In this document: piece by piece, positions 1 through 10,319 of the stretch
How the letters are laid out: every line of letters starts with the position of its first letter
How positions within the stretch are numbered: the stretch's first letter is position 1
NCBI RefSeq assembly: GCF_000372725.1
Contig: NW_005196456.1
Span: forward strand, 319,960-383,959
DNA: 64,000 bases
Direction: 5' to 3'
Source of the DNA: Emiliania huxleyi CCMP1516
Lineage: Eukaryota > Haptophyta > Isochrysidales > Noelaerhabdaceae
The notes under the pieces: generated by a model
The model's database searches: none
What the model was told of the DNA's origin: nothing
What the model saw: only the letters and a program-made list of their open reading frames with translations
Translations under genes and position numbers: made by a program

Positions 1-232
1 TGGGGGTGGGGGGGGGGGAGGGAGTACCTCATGTAGACGGCGGTCTCTTCAAGACTGAGCGAGAGCGCCTATGGGAAGGTTCGGGAAGGTTTGCGCATGA
101 AATGCATGCATGTGTACTCGGTGCGTGCGTGCGTGCGTGCGTGCGAAAGGGAGACAAGAACGTGCAAGGTACCGCGAGGCGGCGGGCCTAGCGGGTGGGG
201 TTGGGTGGGCCTCCAGTAGGGCGCCGGCGCCC
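1..232. other. No gene seen; G-run and GTGC repeats
   Basis: G-rich start of the window with a short gcgt tetranucleotide repeat near 121-143. No open frame here has composition or motifs that suggest coding. Confidence 0.5.
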
Positions 233-751
233 TCAGTCGGCGTAGAGGGGTGTCGTGTAGCCCGGTATGCGGCCCTCTAGTGTGCAAGGAGTTGTGTGCG
301 CCTCGGAAGAGTCTTCGACCAGGCCCGCGCGGCGCATCGTGCGCGTGAGGCCGATGGAGGCGGCGGAGCAGCCGACGTTGAAGCCGGGCGCGCCGTTTGC
401 GACGAAGCTCGAGCACCGATCGCTGTTTAGCAGGGTCGTCAGCGCTCTGCCCTGCGCGTCACTGATCGCGGCCATCATCAGCACGCCGTCGTAGGTGCCC
501 TCCTCCCACGCGCAGTCGGCCGATGCCTCCGTCGTCGACTCGCAGCGAAAGGCGGGCGCGTAGACCTTCCGGTCCGCGTCGCGGTCGTCGAAGACCACCG
601 TGACCGGAGGATCGGCGCTGCAGCCGGCGTAGGCGGCTCGCAGCGCGTCGAGAGTGAACGCCGCCCTCGCGGAGGCGACGGGAGAGACGCAGACGACTCT
701 CACCGTTCTGGGCGGGGATGTGCCAAATAGCTTGCTGAAGATTGCGCCCAT
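233..751 (-). CDS. Hypothetical protein, possibly N-myristoylated
   Basis: Single-exon frame of 172 aa from the ATG at 751. I chose this start over an in-frame upstream one because the protein then begins MGAIFSKLFG: Gly2 and Ser6 fit the N-myristoylation pattern and the amphipathic start resembles Arf-family N-termini. The rest is not an Arf GTPase, since no P-loop or NKxD motif is present. Several Cys are spread through the protein (CSADP, CAWEEG, CSSF). I do not recognise the family. Membrane association is inferred from the N-terminus only. A repeat shared with another gene's upstream region lies 130 nt upstream of the start (881-923). Confidence 0.5.
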   Translation of the reverse strand: MGAIFSKLFGTSPPRTVRVVCVSPVASARAAFTLDALRAAYAGCSADPPVTVVFDDRDADRKVYAPAFRCESTTEASADCAWEEGTYDGVLMMAAISDAQGRALTTLLNSDRCSSFVANGAPGFNVGCSAASIGLTRTMRRAGLVEDSSEAHTTPCTLEGRIPGYTTPLYAD

Positions 752-880
752 GGTCGCGGTCGCCGTCGCCGTCCGTGCGTTCGAACCGCTCACAGCGATG
801 TTACAAAAAACAGCCGCCCTGTGAGAGGTTGACCAAGGATTAGGGTGGGCGACGGCTAGCACCACACACCTCTCCTTTTA

Positions 881-923
881 ATCCCTGTGTGGTGGCGGCG
901 TGCCGTCCTCCCATCCCTCCCTT
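881..923 (-). promoter_or_regulatory. Upstream element shared with 35803-35845
   Basis: 43 nt with one mismatch to 35803-35845. The match continues more weakly to about 869 and into a TTTC-rich tract on the other side. In both places it lies exactly 130 nt upstream of the proposed start codon of a minus-strand gene (751 and 35673), in the same orientation. A promoter role is inferred from this position; it could also be a mobile repeat. Confidence 0.35.
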
Positions 924-1465
924 GGGTTGTCTGTTTTCTTTCTTTCTTTCTTTTGTGCGTCATCATCTGTCCAGCGTCCACCCATACCGCGTTGGTGTCC
1001 AGTCCGAGCCTGGCTGTTCTTCACCTTTCTACCTACCTACCTGTGAGAGGTTGAGGTGCGAGCCCTGCTGGTTTGAGAGGGGGCGTCTGGAAAGAGGAGG
1101 CGTGTGATAAGTGGGGCGGTGCGCCGTGCGCGCGCTGGCGAGTAGAGACCACGCCTGCTATTCACAGCACAACCTGCACAAGCCCTCGCCGGGGGCTCGA
1201 GCATGCGCAGCGAAAAGCCTTTTTCCAGACGGATCCCCCCCTGTGAAAAAGTGAGGCGTGGTCTCTACTCGCCAGGTGCGCGCGCACACACGCAAACAAA
1301 AAACAAATCTGACCCCCGCACAGCTGCCGTCGTGCAAAGCGTGTCATCTTGATTGGCGCGGGGCTGGCTCGATCGACTTTTAAACAAAAAACAGCTCTCT
1401 CTCTTTTAAAGGTTTCGAAGCGCGCACACACACATATCATATATCATGTGAATTTCATGAAAAGA

Positions 1466-1545
1466 GCGCGTGAACAGGGCTCCAGGCCCCAAATGACGTG
1501 TGAGTGTTAGAGTTGTTTGGTATTGCTAAAAATCTCTCTCTCTCT
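1466..1545 (+). repeat. Dispersed repeat family, copy 1
   Basis: About 80 nt. The reverse complement is found at 31647-31726 with one mismatch in the core, and a 31-nt subset (1512-1542) recurs exactly at 41536-41566. Copies 1 and 3 lie 230 and 360 nt upstream of plus-strand genes. Mobile repeat or promoter module; unresolved. Confidence 0.6.
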
Positions 1546-1774
1546 GAAAAGAGAAATCCCGCTGTCACTTGTAGTGAGCGTCGGGCTGGTGGTTCGACAT
1601 CGAGTTTGAAAATCTGTTTCTCGACGTCTCTGTATGTATGTATGTACGTCTCTCTTCACAGGAAAATCCTGTGAAGAAAAGCGCCGAAAAACAAAGCGCA
1701 AAGCGCCGAAAAACAGAACCTCGGCTCGGTCGGTACTCCGCGGTCTAGGCACACAGTGAGCAACCTGGCTTATC

Positions 1775-4360
1775 ATGCCTCCGCCGCCCTCATTTGTCGA
1801 CCGCTACCACCTCGCAGCGCGGCTCGGCGCCGGCTGTTCCGGTGTGGTCTTCTCGGCTTCCGATCGCAAGACCGGAGAGCCCGTGGCCATCAAGCTCGCT
1901 CGCCGCAAGCGAGGCTTGCGGTGGTCGCTTCTGTGCCGCACCTTTGCCAACGAGGCGGAGATGTTGAAGCGGTGCGTCCACCCAAACGTCATTGGCCTGC
2001 GGTGCCTGCTCACCGGTCCGGACGAGGTGGCTCTGGCGCTCGAGCTGGTGAGTGGCGGTGACGCGCAGCAGCTACTGCAAAGACACGGCGCGCTGTCCGA
2101 GCCTGTGGCGTGTGCGATCACCTGCCAGGTTGCGCACGCGCTGGAGCACATCCACGCGTGCGGCGTGCTCCACCGCGATGTCAAGCTGGAGAACTTGCTC
2201 ATCGCGTCGATCGATGGGCCGCGCGTGCTGCTCTGCGACTTTGGCCACGCCTGTGACTGCGGCGCAGCTGCCGCCGAGGAGCCGACCGCGCCTCCGTTCT
2301 CCGGCACCACCGGCTACGCCGCGCCAGAGGCGGCGGAGTAGACGGTCACACAGACACAGGCTCACTGAACACAGACACACAGAGCTAAGACATCCAGCCA
2401 GCGTGGCGGGAGGCCGCGCTGGACTTTCCCGCAGGTGGAGGGAGGCCACTGCTGGAGCGCCGCCGCCGACGTGTACAGCCTCGGCGCATGCCTCTTTGCC
2501 CTCCTCGCAAACTCGCGCGGCGCGTGGGCGGGCGGAGCTGCGCCTGACTTTGGCCACCGCACGTTGCACTCTGTCGCGGCGGAGACGAAGAGCTTGCTTC
2601 GGCGACCGGCAGCGGCAGCAGAAGGCTAGCCCCAGACGCTGGCACTGCTCACCTCCTCGCTGTGCGCAGGCGGCTCGTCGCTCGGGAGGCTGCGGCCCGA
2701 CCGTCTCCTGAGGCGGCCCGCCGTGCTCTCGGCTATCTCGGCTGTATCTCGGCGATCGCTCGGCTGCGTGTCGACAGGCGGTCCGCCGTGCTCTCGGCCG
2801 CACCCCCTCCCCTGCGGGCACCCCCTCCCCTGCGGGGACGCTGCGGAGCGGGCGGCTGCCTCAGCGGGTCTACTCGCTCGTCAACCTCCACATCCTCGAG
2901 GAGCAAGGAGGACCCGCGCCCGAGCTCTCCGGCAGCAGCGGCAGCAGCTTTGGCGGAGGTCCAGCACCAGCGCCGGTTGGCGGCGAGTGGCGGGGCGGCA
3001 CCGACGCTGCTCACGCCGCCCTCGAGCGGGGGAGGGAGGCGTGCGGGAGGCGTCCTTGAGATTGCTGCTCGGAGCCCTCCAGGAGCCTTCTCGGAACCTT
3101 GCCCACAGGCGTCCGGGTCGGAGGCGTTGAGCCGCGAGCCGGCCCTCGCAGGGCGTGCCTCCAGCCACGGCGACCTCGCAGGGCGGGCCGGGCGCTGCGA
3201 TCCCACCCCGCTGCCGCCGCGCCAGTCGCTTGGAGAGCGCATCTCTGCGTTCCGCGCCCGCCAGACCCTCCCAGGCCCAGCCGCGGAGGCGGCGGCAGAG
3301 GCTGCGGCGGTGGCGGCAGAGGCTGTGGCGGCGGAGGCGGGGCAGGCGGAGGCGGGGCACCAGGCGGAGGCGGGGCAGGCGGCGCCAGAGGGGATTGCCG
3401 CGACGGTGGGCGCTCTCTTCCAGCGAGAGAGGCTCCTTCACATCGACCGGCGCGGCGTGTGGTCGGCCCACGTTGAGACCGGCGCGCAGGATTGCCTGTG
3501 GCGCTTCGACGCCATCCTCGCCGCCGTCGACGACTCGGCGCGCCGCGCGAGTCGCATCGGCGACGCTGTGGGTGGCTGCGGCGGCGGGCGCCGATTTGAG
3601 GTGTTCGCTAGGAGCGCGGCATCTGCACCATAGCTATTGAGCGTGTGATCACGCAGATCGTGCGTTCGTCCGCTCCGCAAACGTCTTTTGCCCACACCCT
3701 CTCGACCCGCAGGCGTCTCTGCTCTTGAGCTCCGCCATCTGCTGTCACATGGGGGCGACCCGGCTGCGGCTTGCGTTCCGCAGCGAGGCGGACAGCCGGA
3801 CGTTTCTCCGACGCGTGAAGGCGGGTCTCGCCGCGCTCGTGGCGGAGCAGGGCGGGGGTGAGGGGCCGATGCCACCGGCGAGGGCTTCCACTCGAGCCGT
3901 GCGGGGAGAGGCGGAGCATGCCGCAACGCAGCTGGCCGCAGAGGTCTCATTAACGGCGGGCCGTCCGGGCGCGTGCGCTGGCGCGGGGGCAGCCGCGAGT
4001 CGCAGCGGCGCCAGCGGCGGGACCAACGGCGGGGCGGACGGCGGGGCAGCCGGCGGGACGGGAGGCGGGCCGAGCGGCGGCGGCCGGTGCGGCGATGCCT
4101 CTCGCCGAGTGCCGTTTGAGGCTGTCCACTCGCGACTTGGGCAGGTCCAGGCGGGCAGCGGTGCGACGACTGCGAGGGGGGTGCAGGCGCCAAAGCGGGA
4201 GGGGCAGGGCAGCGGCGCGCTCGCGAGGAAGAGCGCGTCGTTCGGCAAGTTGGACCTACTTGGCGGCAGCGATGCGCCGGGGCCTCACCTCACCGCCTCG
4301 CAGCTGGAGCGGCTGCAGAGCATGCGCGAGTCGATGCAGCGCATTCGAGCTTGTAGCTGA
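1775..4360 (+). CDS. Serine/threonine protein kinase, four exons
   Basis: Model: exons 1775-2329, 2435-2601, 2670-3600, 3713-4360 (766 aa, frame closed). Exon 1 carries the kinase N-lobe and catalytic core: Gly-loop LGAGCSGVVF (17-26), VAIK Lys40, alpha-C Glu60, HRDVKLENLL (133-142), DFG (155-157) and GTTGYAAPE (177-185). Exon 2 gives the helix-F segment SAAADVYSLGACL. Exon 3 gives the domain end REAAARPSPEAARRAL. All catalytic residues are present. A long Ala/Gly/Pro-rich linker follows, then a C-terminal part around LRLAFRSEADSRTFLRRV that resembles a PH-like or polo-box-like region, which I cannot assign. Introns 1 and 2 need GC donors, intron 3 a GT donor. Further introns inside exon 3 cannot be excluded. 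Substrate unknown. Confidence 0.7.
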
Positions 4361-4589
4361 CTACCAGCTTCAAGTGTGCGCGCGAGGGGGTGGCACACTC
4401 ACACGTAGAGCCGAGCGACCATGTGCACAACAGATACGGTAATTTACCGGACGAGACCTCTATGTGTGTATTTTCGCACGGCCATGTGTGTGTGTATTCA
4501 TTCGCGCCTTTGCGGGGCGCGCGCGGAAAAAGAAAGCTGAAAGTAAGTTTAGCTCCCAACCCATATTTGACGGATCTTTAGCTTGGCTA

Positions 4590-4652
4590 GGAGCACTTGG
4601 AGCACTTGGAGTGCAGTTGGTACCTCACATCTGGCCGGGGACCTGGAATGGC
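4590..4652 (+). promoter_or_regulatory. Recurrent upstream element, copy A
   Basis: Contains a tandem GAGCACTTGG motif (4590-4618; 29 nt identical on the minus strand at 29485-29513) followed by a CCGGGGACC block at 4635-4650. It lies 70-130 nt before the ATG at 4720, in sense orientation. Related blocks lie upstream of other start codons (29388, 47552, 5594). Core-promoter role is inference. Confidence 0.45.
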
Positions 4653-4719
4653 TAATCTACGGCTGGTTTCTGCGCCCGAGTTTCGCAATCGCCCGCCGAA
4701 CGTCCAGACTTTGACAACT

Positions 4720-5190
4720 ATGACTATGACGTCGGCTCTCCCCTGGCCCGGAGCCCTCCTGCTCGGCGGTCTCGCGGCTTCGGCTGCGACGTCTGCGGCA
4801 TCGGCGTGCCCGTGCGACGAGCTTCTTCTCTCCGGCCTCGACGCCGCCCTCGGTCACACCCCGGGCCAGGTCTACGACGGCTCTTATTCGCTCGCTGCCG
4901 ACGCGGCCGCTGGAGAGCACCACGTGTACCTACGCGCATCGAATGGGATCTACATCTACTACGTGGAGCAGGAGCAGGTGTGGGTCATCGGTGCCAACGT
5001 TAGCACTCGGCATCCACTCGCACTCTGCAAAGTCGCTCGATGTCAAGTCGCGCCATCACTCTCGGGTACGATAGGTGTCGCTCTCTCTGCTGGCGAAGGC
5101 GATTGGCGCAATCCAGCGGGCACAAGATTCTGTGTCGATCCGCCGCAGTCTGTCGTCAATGTTGTCCCGCAAGGCCCTGACTTCGGTTGA
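4720..5190 (+). CDS. Small predicted secreted protein, unknown function
   Basis: 156 aa from the ATG at 4720 (a second in-frame ATG is at 4726). The N-terminus, ALPWPGALLLGGLAASAA, is a good signal peptide. The mature part starts with CPCDELLLSGLDAALG and continues DGSYSLAADAAAGEHHVYLR, then IYIYYVEQEQVWVIG, a beta-rich pattern typical of a small extracellular domain. Four Cys in the mature part could form disulfides. I do not recognise the family. The frame is intronless and sits 400 nt upstream of the GH43-like gene on the same strand, with a recurrent upstream element before each. Confidence 0.5.
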   Translation: MTMTSALPWPGALLLGGLAASAATSAASACPCDELLLSGLDAALGHTPGQVYDGSYSLAADAAAGEHHVYLRASNGIYIYYVEQEQVWVIGANVSTRHPLALCKVARCQVAPSLSGTIGVALSAGEGDWRNPAGTRFCVDPPQSVVNVVPQGPDFG

Positions 5191-5593
5191 GGCCGAGTCA
5201 TCACTAACGGAGGCCTCTTTGCCGGAGACTTCCGCGTCTGTTGTCGCGGCGTCTCGGGTCTAGGCTGCACACGACCTGGCAGCCAACTGAGCACTTCTCC
5301 ATGTCTCATGGTTTATGGCAGGTGCAGGGACCGTGCAGAGTGGCGTGACATGTTACGACTGCAGAAGATGTGCCAGGCCCTCAAAGCTCGACGCGTCGAG
5401 ACCCGAGTGCCGAGAGAGCCGGATGATCCCTGTTCCTGGCGCCCAGAAATTCACGAGATATTTGACTCTGGGAGTTGGTGTGTGTTTTCCTTACCAGCAG
5501 CGGGGTATTATTTTTATCAAATCGCCCGGATCCGAATACAGTATGGCTCCTTTGTGGTGCTCCTTGAGCACTTGAGCACTGGATAGGTTCCGC
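5191..5593. other. Intergenic; recurrent element copy C at 5564-5601
   Basis: Short frames only. At 5564-5601 lies a GAGCACTTGAGCACTGGATAGG-type block. A minus-strand copy (21745-21704) shares it, including CCGCATGGTACG downstream. The block ends just before the ATG at 5594. Confidence 0.4.
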
Positions 5594-6880
5594 ATGGTAC
5601 GTGACTCCATGCTCGACCCCAGCTCCGCCCTCGGCCGCTTCGCCGGCCGCCTGACGGGCTACGCCTTGCTTGCCACCGCTTACCTTGACGCGCATGCCCC
5701 GCCACGCTTCGCATCATACGCGCTGAGCACGGCGTCCAGCCGCGGCGATGGCCCTCTGCAGCACCTGGATGGTGGAGCGACGCAGCGGTTCGCTACCTCA
5801 GCTGCATCTCTCCTCTCCGACGACGAGGCTGCTGCGTCCCAGTGGCCCTTCCTGCAAGACACCGACCGTCGCAAGATGGAGGTATTCGGAGGCCACATCC
5901 TTCGCTCACACGGCCGGTTCTACTGGTACGGGGAGGCTGCCAAGGTGCTCTCTGCGCCTGGCTTCCCGGTGGGAGTCAACGAGGGTTGGACCAATGAAGG
6001 GATCGCGTGCTACGTGAGCGACGACATGACGCGCTGGCGGAGCGCCGGCATCGTCTTTCGCAACACCTCGGTCAGCCTTCCGTCCTCGGAGCCAGGTCCT
6101 TACGTGCTCGAGCGGCCAAAGGTGCTGTACAACCGGGCGACGTCCAAGTTCGTGATGTGGTTTCACCTCGACTCCTTCTCCTACACCTATCGGTACGCCG
6201 GCGTGGCCACCTCGGACAGCCCGCTCGGGCCCTTTGCGTTTCTCCATGCGCTGCGCCCAGGCGGGCTCCACTCCTTCGACCTGCAGCTGCACCGCTCGCC
6301 CACCTCTGACGCGGCCTTCCTCGTTCGGGACACGAACGGCCACGAGGAGACGGTCGTCTCTGCCCTCAACCCCTCCTACACCGACGTCACGCGCCGCGTC
6401 TCCGCCATCCCCGGCCCCTGCGAGGCTCCGGCCCTCTTTGAGGACGAAGATGGCGCGACGTACTGCCTCTGCTCCTATGCGACCTGGTACCTGCCAAACC
6501 CGCTGCAGATCTGGCGCCACCGTGGGCGGCTCGACGCTGCGGGCGGGTGGGAGGAGCTGGGCACGGTGCCCGGGGGTGAGGCGCCGCTGCACGCGCTCCT
6601 CGCGCCGCTGCTGCGCCCGCTCGATTCTGCGGCGACCACGTACAACTCACAGCCCTCGTCGGTCGTGCCGTGGGTGGACGAGGCGGGGAGGTTCACCCCG
6701 ATCCTGCTGGGAGACTCGTGGAACGCCAGGGGGCCTGGCGGCGTCGGCAACGCCTCGCAGACCTTCCTCCGGCTCGCCCGCACCGGAGATCGGAGCCGGC
6801 CGTGGAGGCTGCTGCCCGGGCGAGGCTGGATCCGTGAGCAGATGGAGCAGAGGGCGAACCTCTCTCGGTGGCTGTACTGA
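5594..6880 (+). CDS. Glycoside hydrolase family 43-like protein (galactan beta-1,3-galactosidase type)
   Basis: 428 aa, one exon. The diagnostic series of five-bladed beta-propeller GH43 enzymes of the exo-beta-1,3-galactanase type is visible: GGHILRSHGRFYWYGE near residue 98, IACYVSDDMTRWRSAG, then ERPKVLYNRATSKFVMWFH, and a late NSQPSSVVPW segment. In this family the enzyme trims beta-1,3-galactan or arabinogalactan side chains. The N-terminal 95 residues are unrelated to the catalytic domain and could be a targeting or stalk region; no clean signal peptide is visible from this ATG, so an upstream exon may be missing. Exact substrate cannot be told from sequence. Confidence 0.7.
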   Translation: MVRDSMLDPSSALGRFAGRLTGYALLATAYLDAHAPPRFASYALSTASSRGDGPLQHLDGGATQRFATSAASLLSDDEAAASQWPFLQDTDRRKMEVFGGHILRSHGRFYWYGEAAKVLSAPGFPVGVNEGWTNEGIACYVSDDMTRWRSAGIVFRNTSVSLPSSEPGPYVLERPKVLYNRATSKFVMWFHLDSFSYTYRYAGVATSDSPLGPFAFLHALRPGGLHSFDLQLHRSPTSDAAFLVRDTNGHEETVVSALNPSYTDVTRRVSAIPGPCEAPALFEDEDGATYCLCSYATWYLPNPLQIWRHRGRLDAAGGWEELGTVPGGEAPLHALLAPLLRPLDSAATTYNSQPSSVVPWVDEAGRFTPILLGDSWNARGPGGVGNASQTFLRLARTGDRSRPWRLLPGRGWIREQMEQRANLSRWLY

Positions 6881-7149
6881 GGAATGAGTGGGTACGCTTC
6901 TGCGCGCGGATCACACGCGCACACACCTGCAGAGCCGCACCAACCTGCATGCTGCAACCTGCGCCTGAGAGCTGAGTGTGCTGCTGAGTCCTGAGAGAGA
7001 AGGCCTGTCTGTGCCGCCCATCAGAACCCGGTTTTGTATTAAAAAGGCCCCTCGCTTGCCCCCACTCCGCCGCGCGCGCCGGCGCCCGCCCGCGACGGAG
7101 AAGAGCGACCAGAGAAGGTGAAGGAGTATCGAGACTCCCCACACACCCC

Positions 7150-9147
7150 TCACGCATAGCTGGAGCGCAACACCACCATGCGGCGCAGCACCGCGATGAC
7201 GGCGGCGAAGAGGACGGCCGAGCCGGCGGCGCCAAAGGCGGCGGCGGCGCCGAGCGTGTGGTAGAGCTGCCCGAAGAGAAGTGGCGCGCCGACGCGCGCC
7301 ACCGTGTTGATGGCTTCGTCGAGCCCCATGACTGCGCCGCGCCGGTGGCGTGGCACGCACTGCAGCAGCATGGTAGGCACGGTTGGCGCGTAGAGCGGCG
7401 TGCCGAGCTGGTACAGCGCCGCGCCGGCCCAAAAGACGAGCGAGGGGCGAGGGGCGGCCGCGAGTGTGGCGGCGCCCATCAGCAGCAAAGAGGCGCCGAC
7501 CGCGGCGAGGCCGAGCGCGCACGTGGCGACCGTGCCGATCGTGCCCTGGACGCGAGCAGAGCCGCCAGCGGAGACTGCGAAGGAGAGGCAAGCGAGAGCC
7601 GTGTACGCACGGCCGATGCCGCCGATGCCGAGACCCAGCAAGTCCTGCGCCAGAGGGCCGAAGAAGGCGGCGTACGTGGCCGAGCCGCAGTTGTACAGCG
7701 CCGAAACGGCGCAGACGGTGGCGACGGCGGCAACAAGCCGCGTGCCGAGCGGGCACGCGACAATCCCATCGGCGGGCGCCGCCTTGCCCTCCCTTGCCTT
7801 GCCAACGCCGTCGGCGGAAGAGGCGGCAGCGGCGGCGGACGGCGGCGGCGCGCTGTCTGGCTCCGAGGCGAGAAAGCCGATGATGAGCGAAGCTGCGAGC
7901 GAGCCGGCCGCCGCGACGCCGATGACCTGTTCACAGCAGACGGGCGTGAAGGGAGGCGCACTGCGAGGCTGCGACGGGAGCCGGGCCGCCACGCCGCTGG
8001 CCGAGTGGCATGAGTCTGTGTGTCTGTGTGCCGCTCCAGCGTGCCGGCACCCCTGTCTAGGGTCCACCCAGCCCGCGCCGGTGTCCCAGCCCGAGCCTGG
8101 CTGTTCGTCGCGCCTCTGCATCTATCTGCGGGCCGTTGCGAGGCTCCCGCTAGCGGTGTAGAGGGCGCCGCCGATGGAAGGGCCGGCGATGAAGGCGAGC
8201 GTCGTCGCCTTAATTCATTTCATCAGGTGCTTCAGAATCAACAGGCGAGGGCCGGCGAGCAAGGCGAGCTTGGTTGCCGCGTCGCGCCACGCCATGAAGC
8301 GCGGCAGTTGGCCGGTGGCGCACCCAATGTCCGCGAGCAGCGCCTGAGGGTGGGTTCACGCCTGCCGGTGTGAAGAGACGCCGTCTGGTGCAAGACGAGG
8401 GCAGGAGCAGTCGGGAGGCGTCTCGGAAGAGCCTCGGAGGCGTCTCGGACGGGGCATGAGGCGTCTCGGTGGTGTCCCGGAAGTGTCCCGTAAAGGTTTG
8501 CAGGTGTCGCCTTGCCAACCGGCCCCGCGCCGGCGCAGCAGCCGGTGAGGAATCGGCAGGCGAGGAAGACGGAGATGGGCGCGCGGCTGTAGATGGCCCA
8601 CGACTGCAGCGCGAGGCCGACGCCTGCATGGAGAGGCTCAGAGGAGTTCAGAGGGTCCAGGGCGGCGCAACGACCGCAGAGACTGGCCGGCGCCGATGCC
8701 GCCGAGAGAGAGCGCCATCACGGGCCGCCGCCCGACGCGGTCGGAGAGGCGCGGCCAGAGGAAGAGGGCGCCGAAGGTGCCGAGCGGGTACGCCGACGAT
8801 AGCGAGCCGAACGAGGCGCCCATCTGCAACTCAAAGTGCTCGCGGAGCGCCACGTTGACCGGCAAGGTGAGCGTGAAGCCGAGGAGGTTGAGGAAGGTGG
8901 AGAGGAGGACGGAGGCGACAGAGACCTTCGACGCCGTGCTCAGCCGCCGCAGCCGCCCCACCGAAGCTGGAGGGGGCGGCGGCGTGGGCGATGGCGCGCT
9001 GCCGGCAGCAGCGGTGAGCTGCGTGGCAGTGCGGGCGCCGAGCCGGGAACGGAGCAACGGGCGGCTGGCCGACGAGGCGGGCATTGGGAACGGAGCAACG
9101 GGCGGTAGCAGGGCCAACGCTGAGACGAGGCCGAGGGCCAGAGCCAT
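7150..9147 (-). CDS. Major facilitator superfamily transporter, five exons
   Basis: Exons: 9147-8694, 8623-8511, 8343-8281, 8208 to about 8155, 7926-7150. Exon 1 gives a leader (MALALGLVSALALLPPVAPF, then a Ser/Arg-rich stretch that could be a plastid transit peptide), TM1-TM2 and the MFS A-motif region LSDRVGRRPVMAL. Exon 2 has FLACRFLTGCCAGAGP, exon 3 ALLADIG..., exon 4 LAFIAGPSIGGALY, exon 5 the second six helices with a repeat of the A-motif position (PRHRRGAVMGLDEAIN). This order matches drug/solute antiporters of the tetracycline-resistance type; the substrate is unknown. Donors of introns 1-3 are GC, and introns 1 and 3 begin with a copy of the next exon's start. The exon 4 end is uncertain. 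Confidence 0.72.
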
Positions 9148-9353
9148 CGGCAGCAGCGCGAGAGCCGGGCGCGAGAAACTGCAAGAATTCGTGCGCCCCA
9201 GCGGCGCAGTGGCACTCTTGGGCTGATTTTCTCTCTCTCAATGTATGTGGCACTCTTGGGCTGATTTTGGCGCGAACAAGATTAAAAAGCTCTCAAGGCC
9301 GGCTAATAACTCATAAAAACAAAGCGCCCAGATCAGCTGGTCCTAGGGGCGCC

Positions 9354-9390
9354 CTGTTTTTTTTTTTTTATGCCCCCCCCCCCCCCCCCC
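9354..9390. repeat. Poly-T and poly-C runs
   Basis: Long T and C homopolymers in an intergenic spacer; their lengths are not reliable in an assembly. Confidence 0.6.
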
Positions 9391-9523
9391 GAGAGTGAGA
9401 GAAGAGATTTTCAATGCCCTGAGTGTGAGGTTGCCGACCACACACTCCCAGCCAAGTTCTCTTCCCTCAAGTGCTAAAGTGCAGAGCACCAAGACTGTAT
9501 ACGAATTTACTACGCCCTCGCCG

Positions 9524-10241
9524 TCACCTCCGGCGGCCAGCCGCGCCTCGCCCTCTGCTCGAGGGCTTCGCTGCTGCTTTGGTGGGCGCGGCTCGGCTCG
9601 GAGGCTTGCGCGCCTGGCGCGCCTGCATGTACTCGATGAACTCCTCCGAGTCGGCGTCGGACGGCGCTTCGAAGCCGAGCGCCTCGTCGCCGCTCGGGAG
9701 CAGCACCTCGATCATGTCGGAGGCACCACCGAGGCGACTCTGCGGCGCGGGAGCAGGCGCCGCCGGGGCTGCTGCGGTGCGGGCAAGCTCCCGCGCGGCC
9801 GGCGGCGGCGCCTGCTTCCGCGCCGCAGCGGCCGACGACCGGCGTGTCGCCTTGTCCTCGATGAGCCGGCCGAGCACGTGGAAGGAGTGCGGGCCGCTCG
9901 CCTGCGAGGCCAGAGCGTGCGGGAGGGTGAGCCGCAGAGCATGTGCGGAGGAGCTTGCTGCACAGCGGCGCGCGCACTTTGAGGAAGAACCAGGCGGGCT
10001 CGTCTGGGTCGTTGGTGATCGTGATTTCGGGCGCGGCCTGCCGCACGCCCGTCGTGAGCAGCGAGCACACCACAAAAGAGTGAGTGGCGAGGTCGCACTC
10101 CAGCACGCAGCGGCCAAACGCCGCCGACTTTGGCTGCGCGGCGAGCGCGGCGTTCGAGAGGGTGAGCGCGGAGCAGGGCGGCAGGATGACCTTGCAGTCG
10201 ACGCCCGGCGTCACGGTCAGGGACACGAACCGAGAGGGCAT
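9524..10241 (-). CDS. Nucleoplasmin-like (HD2/FKBP N-domain type) protein, two exons
   Basis: Exon 1 10241-9978, exon 2 9901-9524, GT-AG intron. The spliced frame reads through DEPAWFFLK then ASGPHSFHVLGRLIED, restoring a continuous beta-sandwich-like pattern. An N-terminal core domain of about 100 aa (SLTVTPGVDCKVILPP, GRCVLECD, ITNDPDEPAWFFLK) is followed by an acidic patch (DADSEEFIEY) and a basic Lys/Arg/Ala tail. This layout is that of nucleoplasmin-fold histone chaperones, plant HD2 proteins and nucleoplasmin-like FKBPs. Similarity is judged by eye and is weak at residue level, so chromatin function is inference. Confidence 0.4.
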
Positions 10242-10319
10242 TTTTACCGGCCTGGTGCTCGCGATGCTGTGCTCAGCTGCACCTCACCGCTCTCGCGGCT
10301 CGCGGTCTACGGGGCGCAG

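Larger units (their letters stand above)
752..1774. other. Intergenic region rich in dispersed repeats
   Basis: No convincing gene. It holds four sequences found again elsewhere in the window: 881-923 (copy at 35803-35845), 976-1019 (diverged copy at 8062-8106), 1041-1067 (27-nt inverted match at 58845-58871) and 1466-1545 (inverted copy at 31647-31726, partial copy at 41536-41566). The last lies about 230 nt upstream of the kinase start and could be part of its promoter. Confidence 0.6.
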
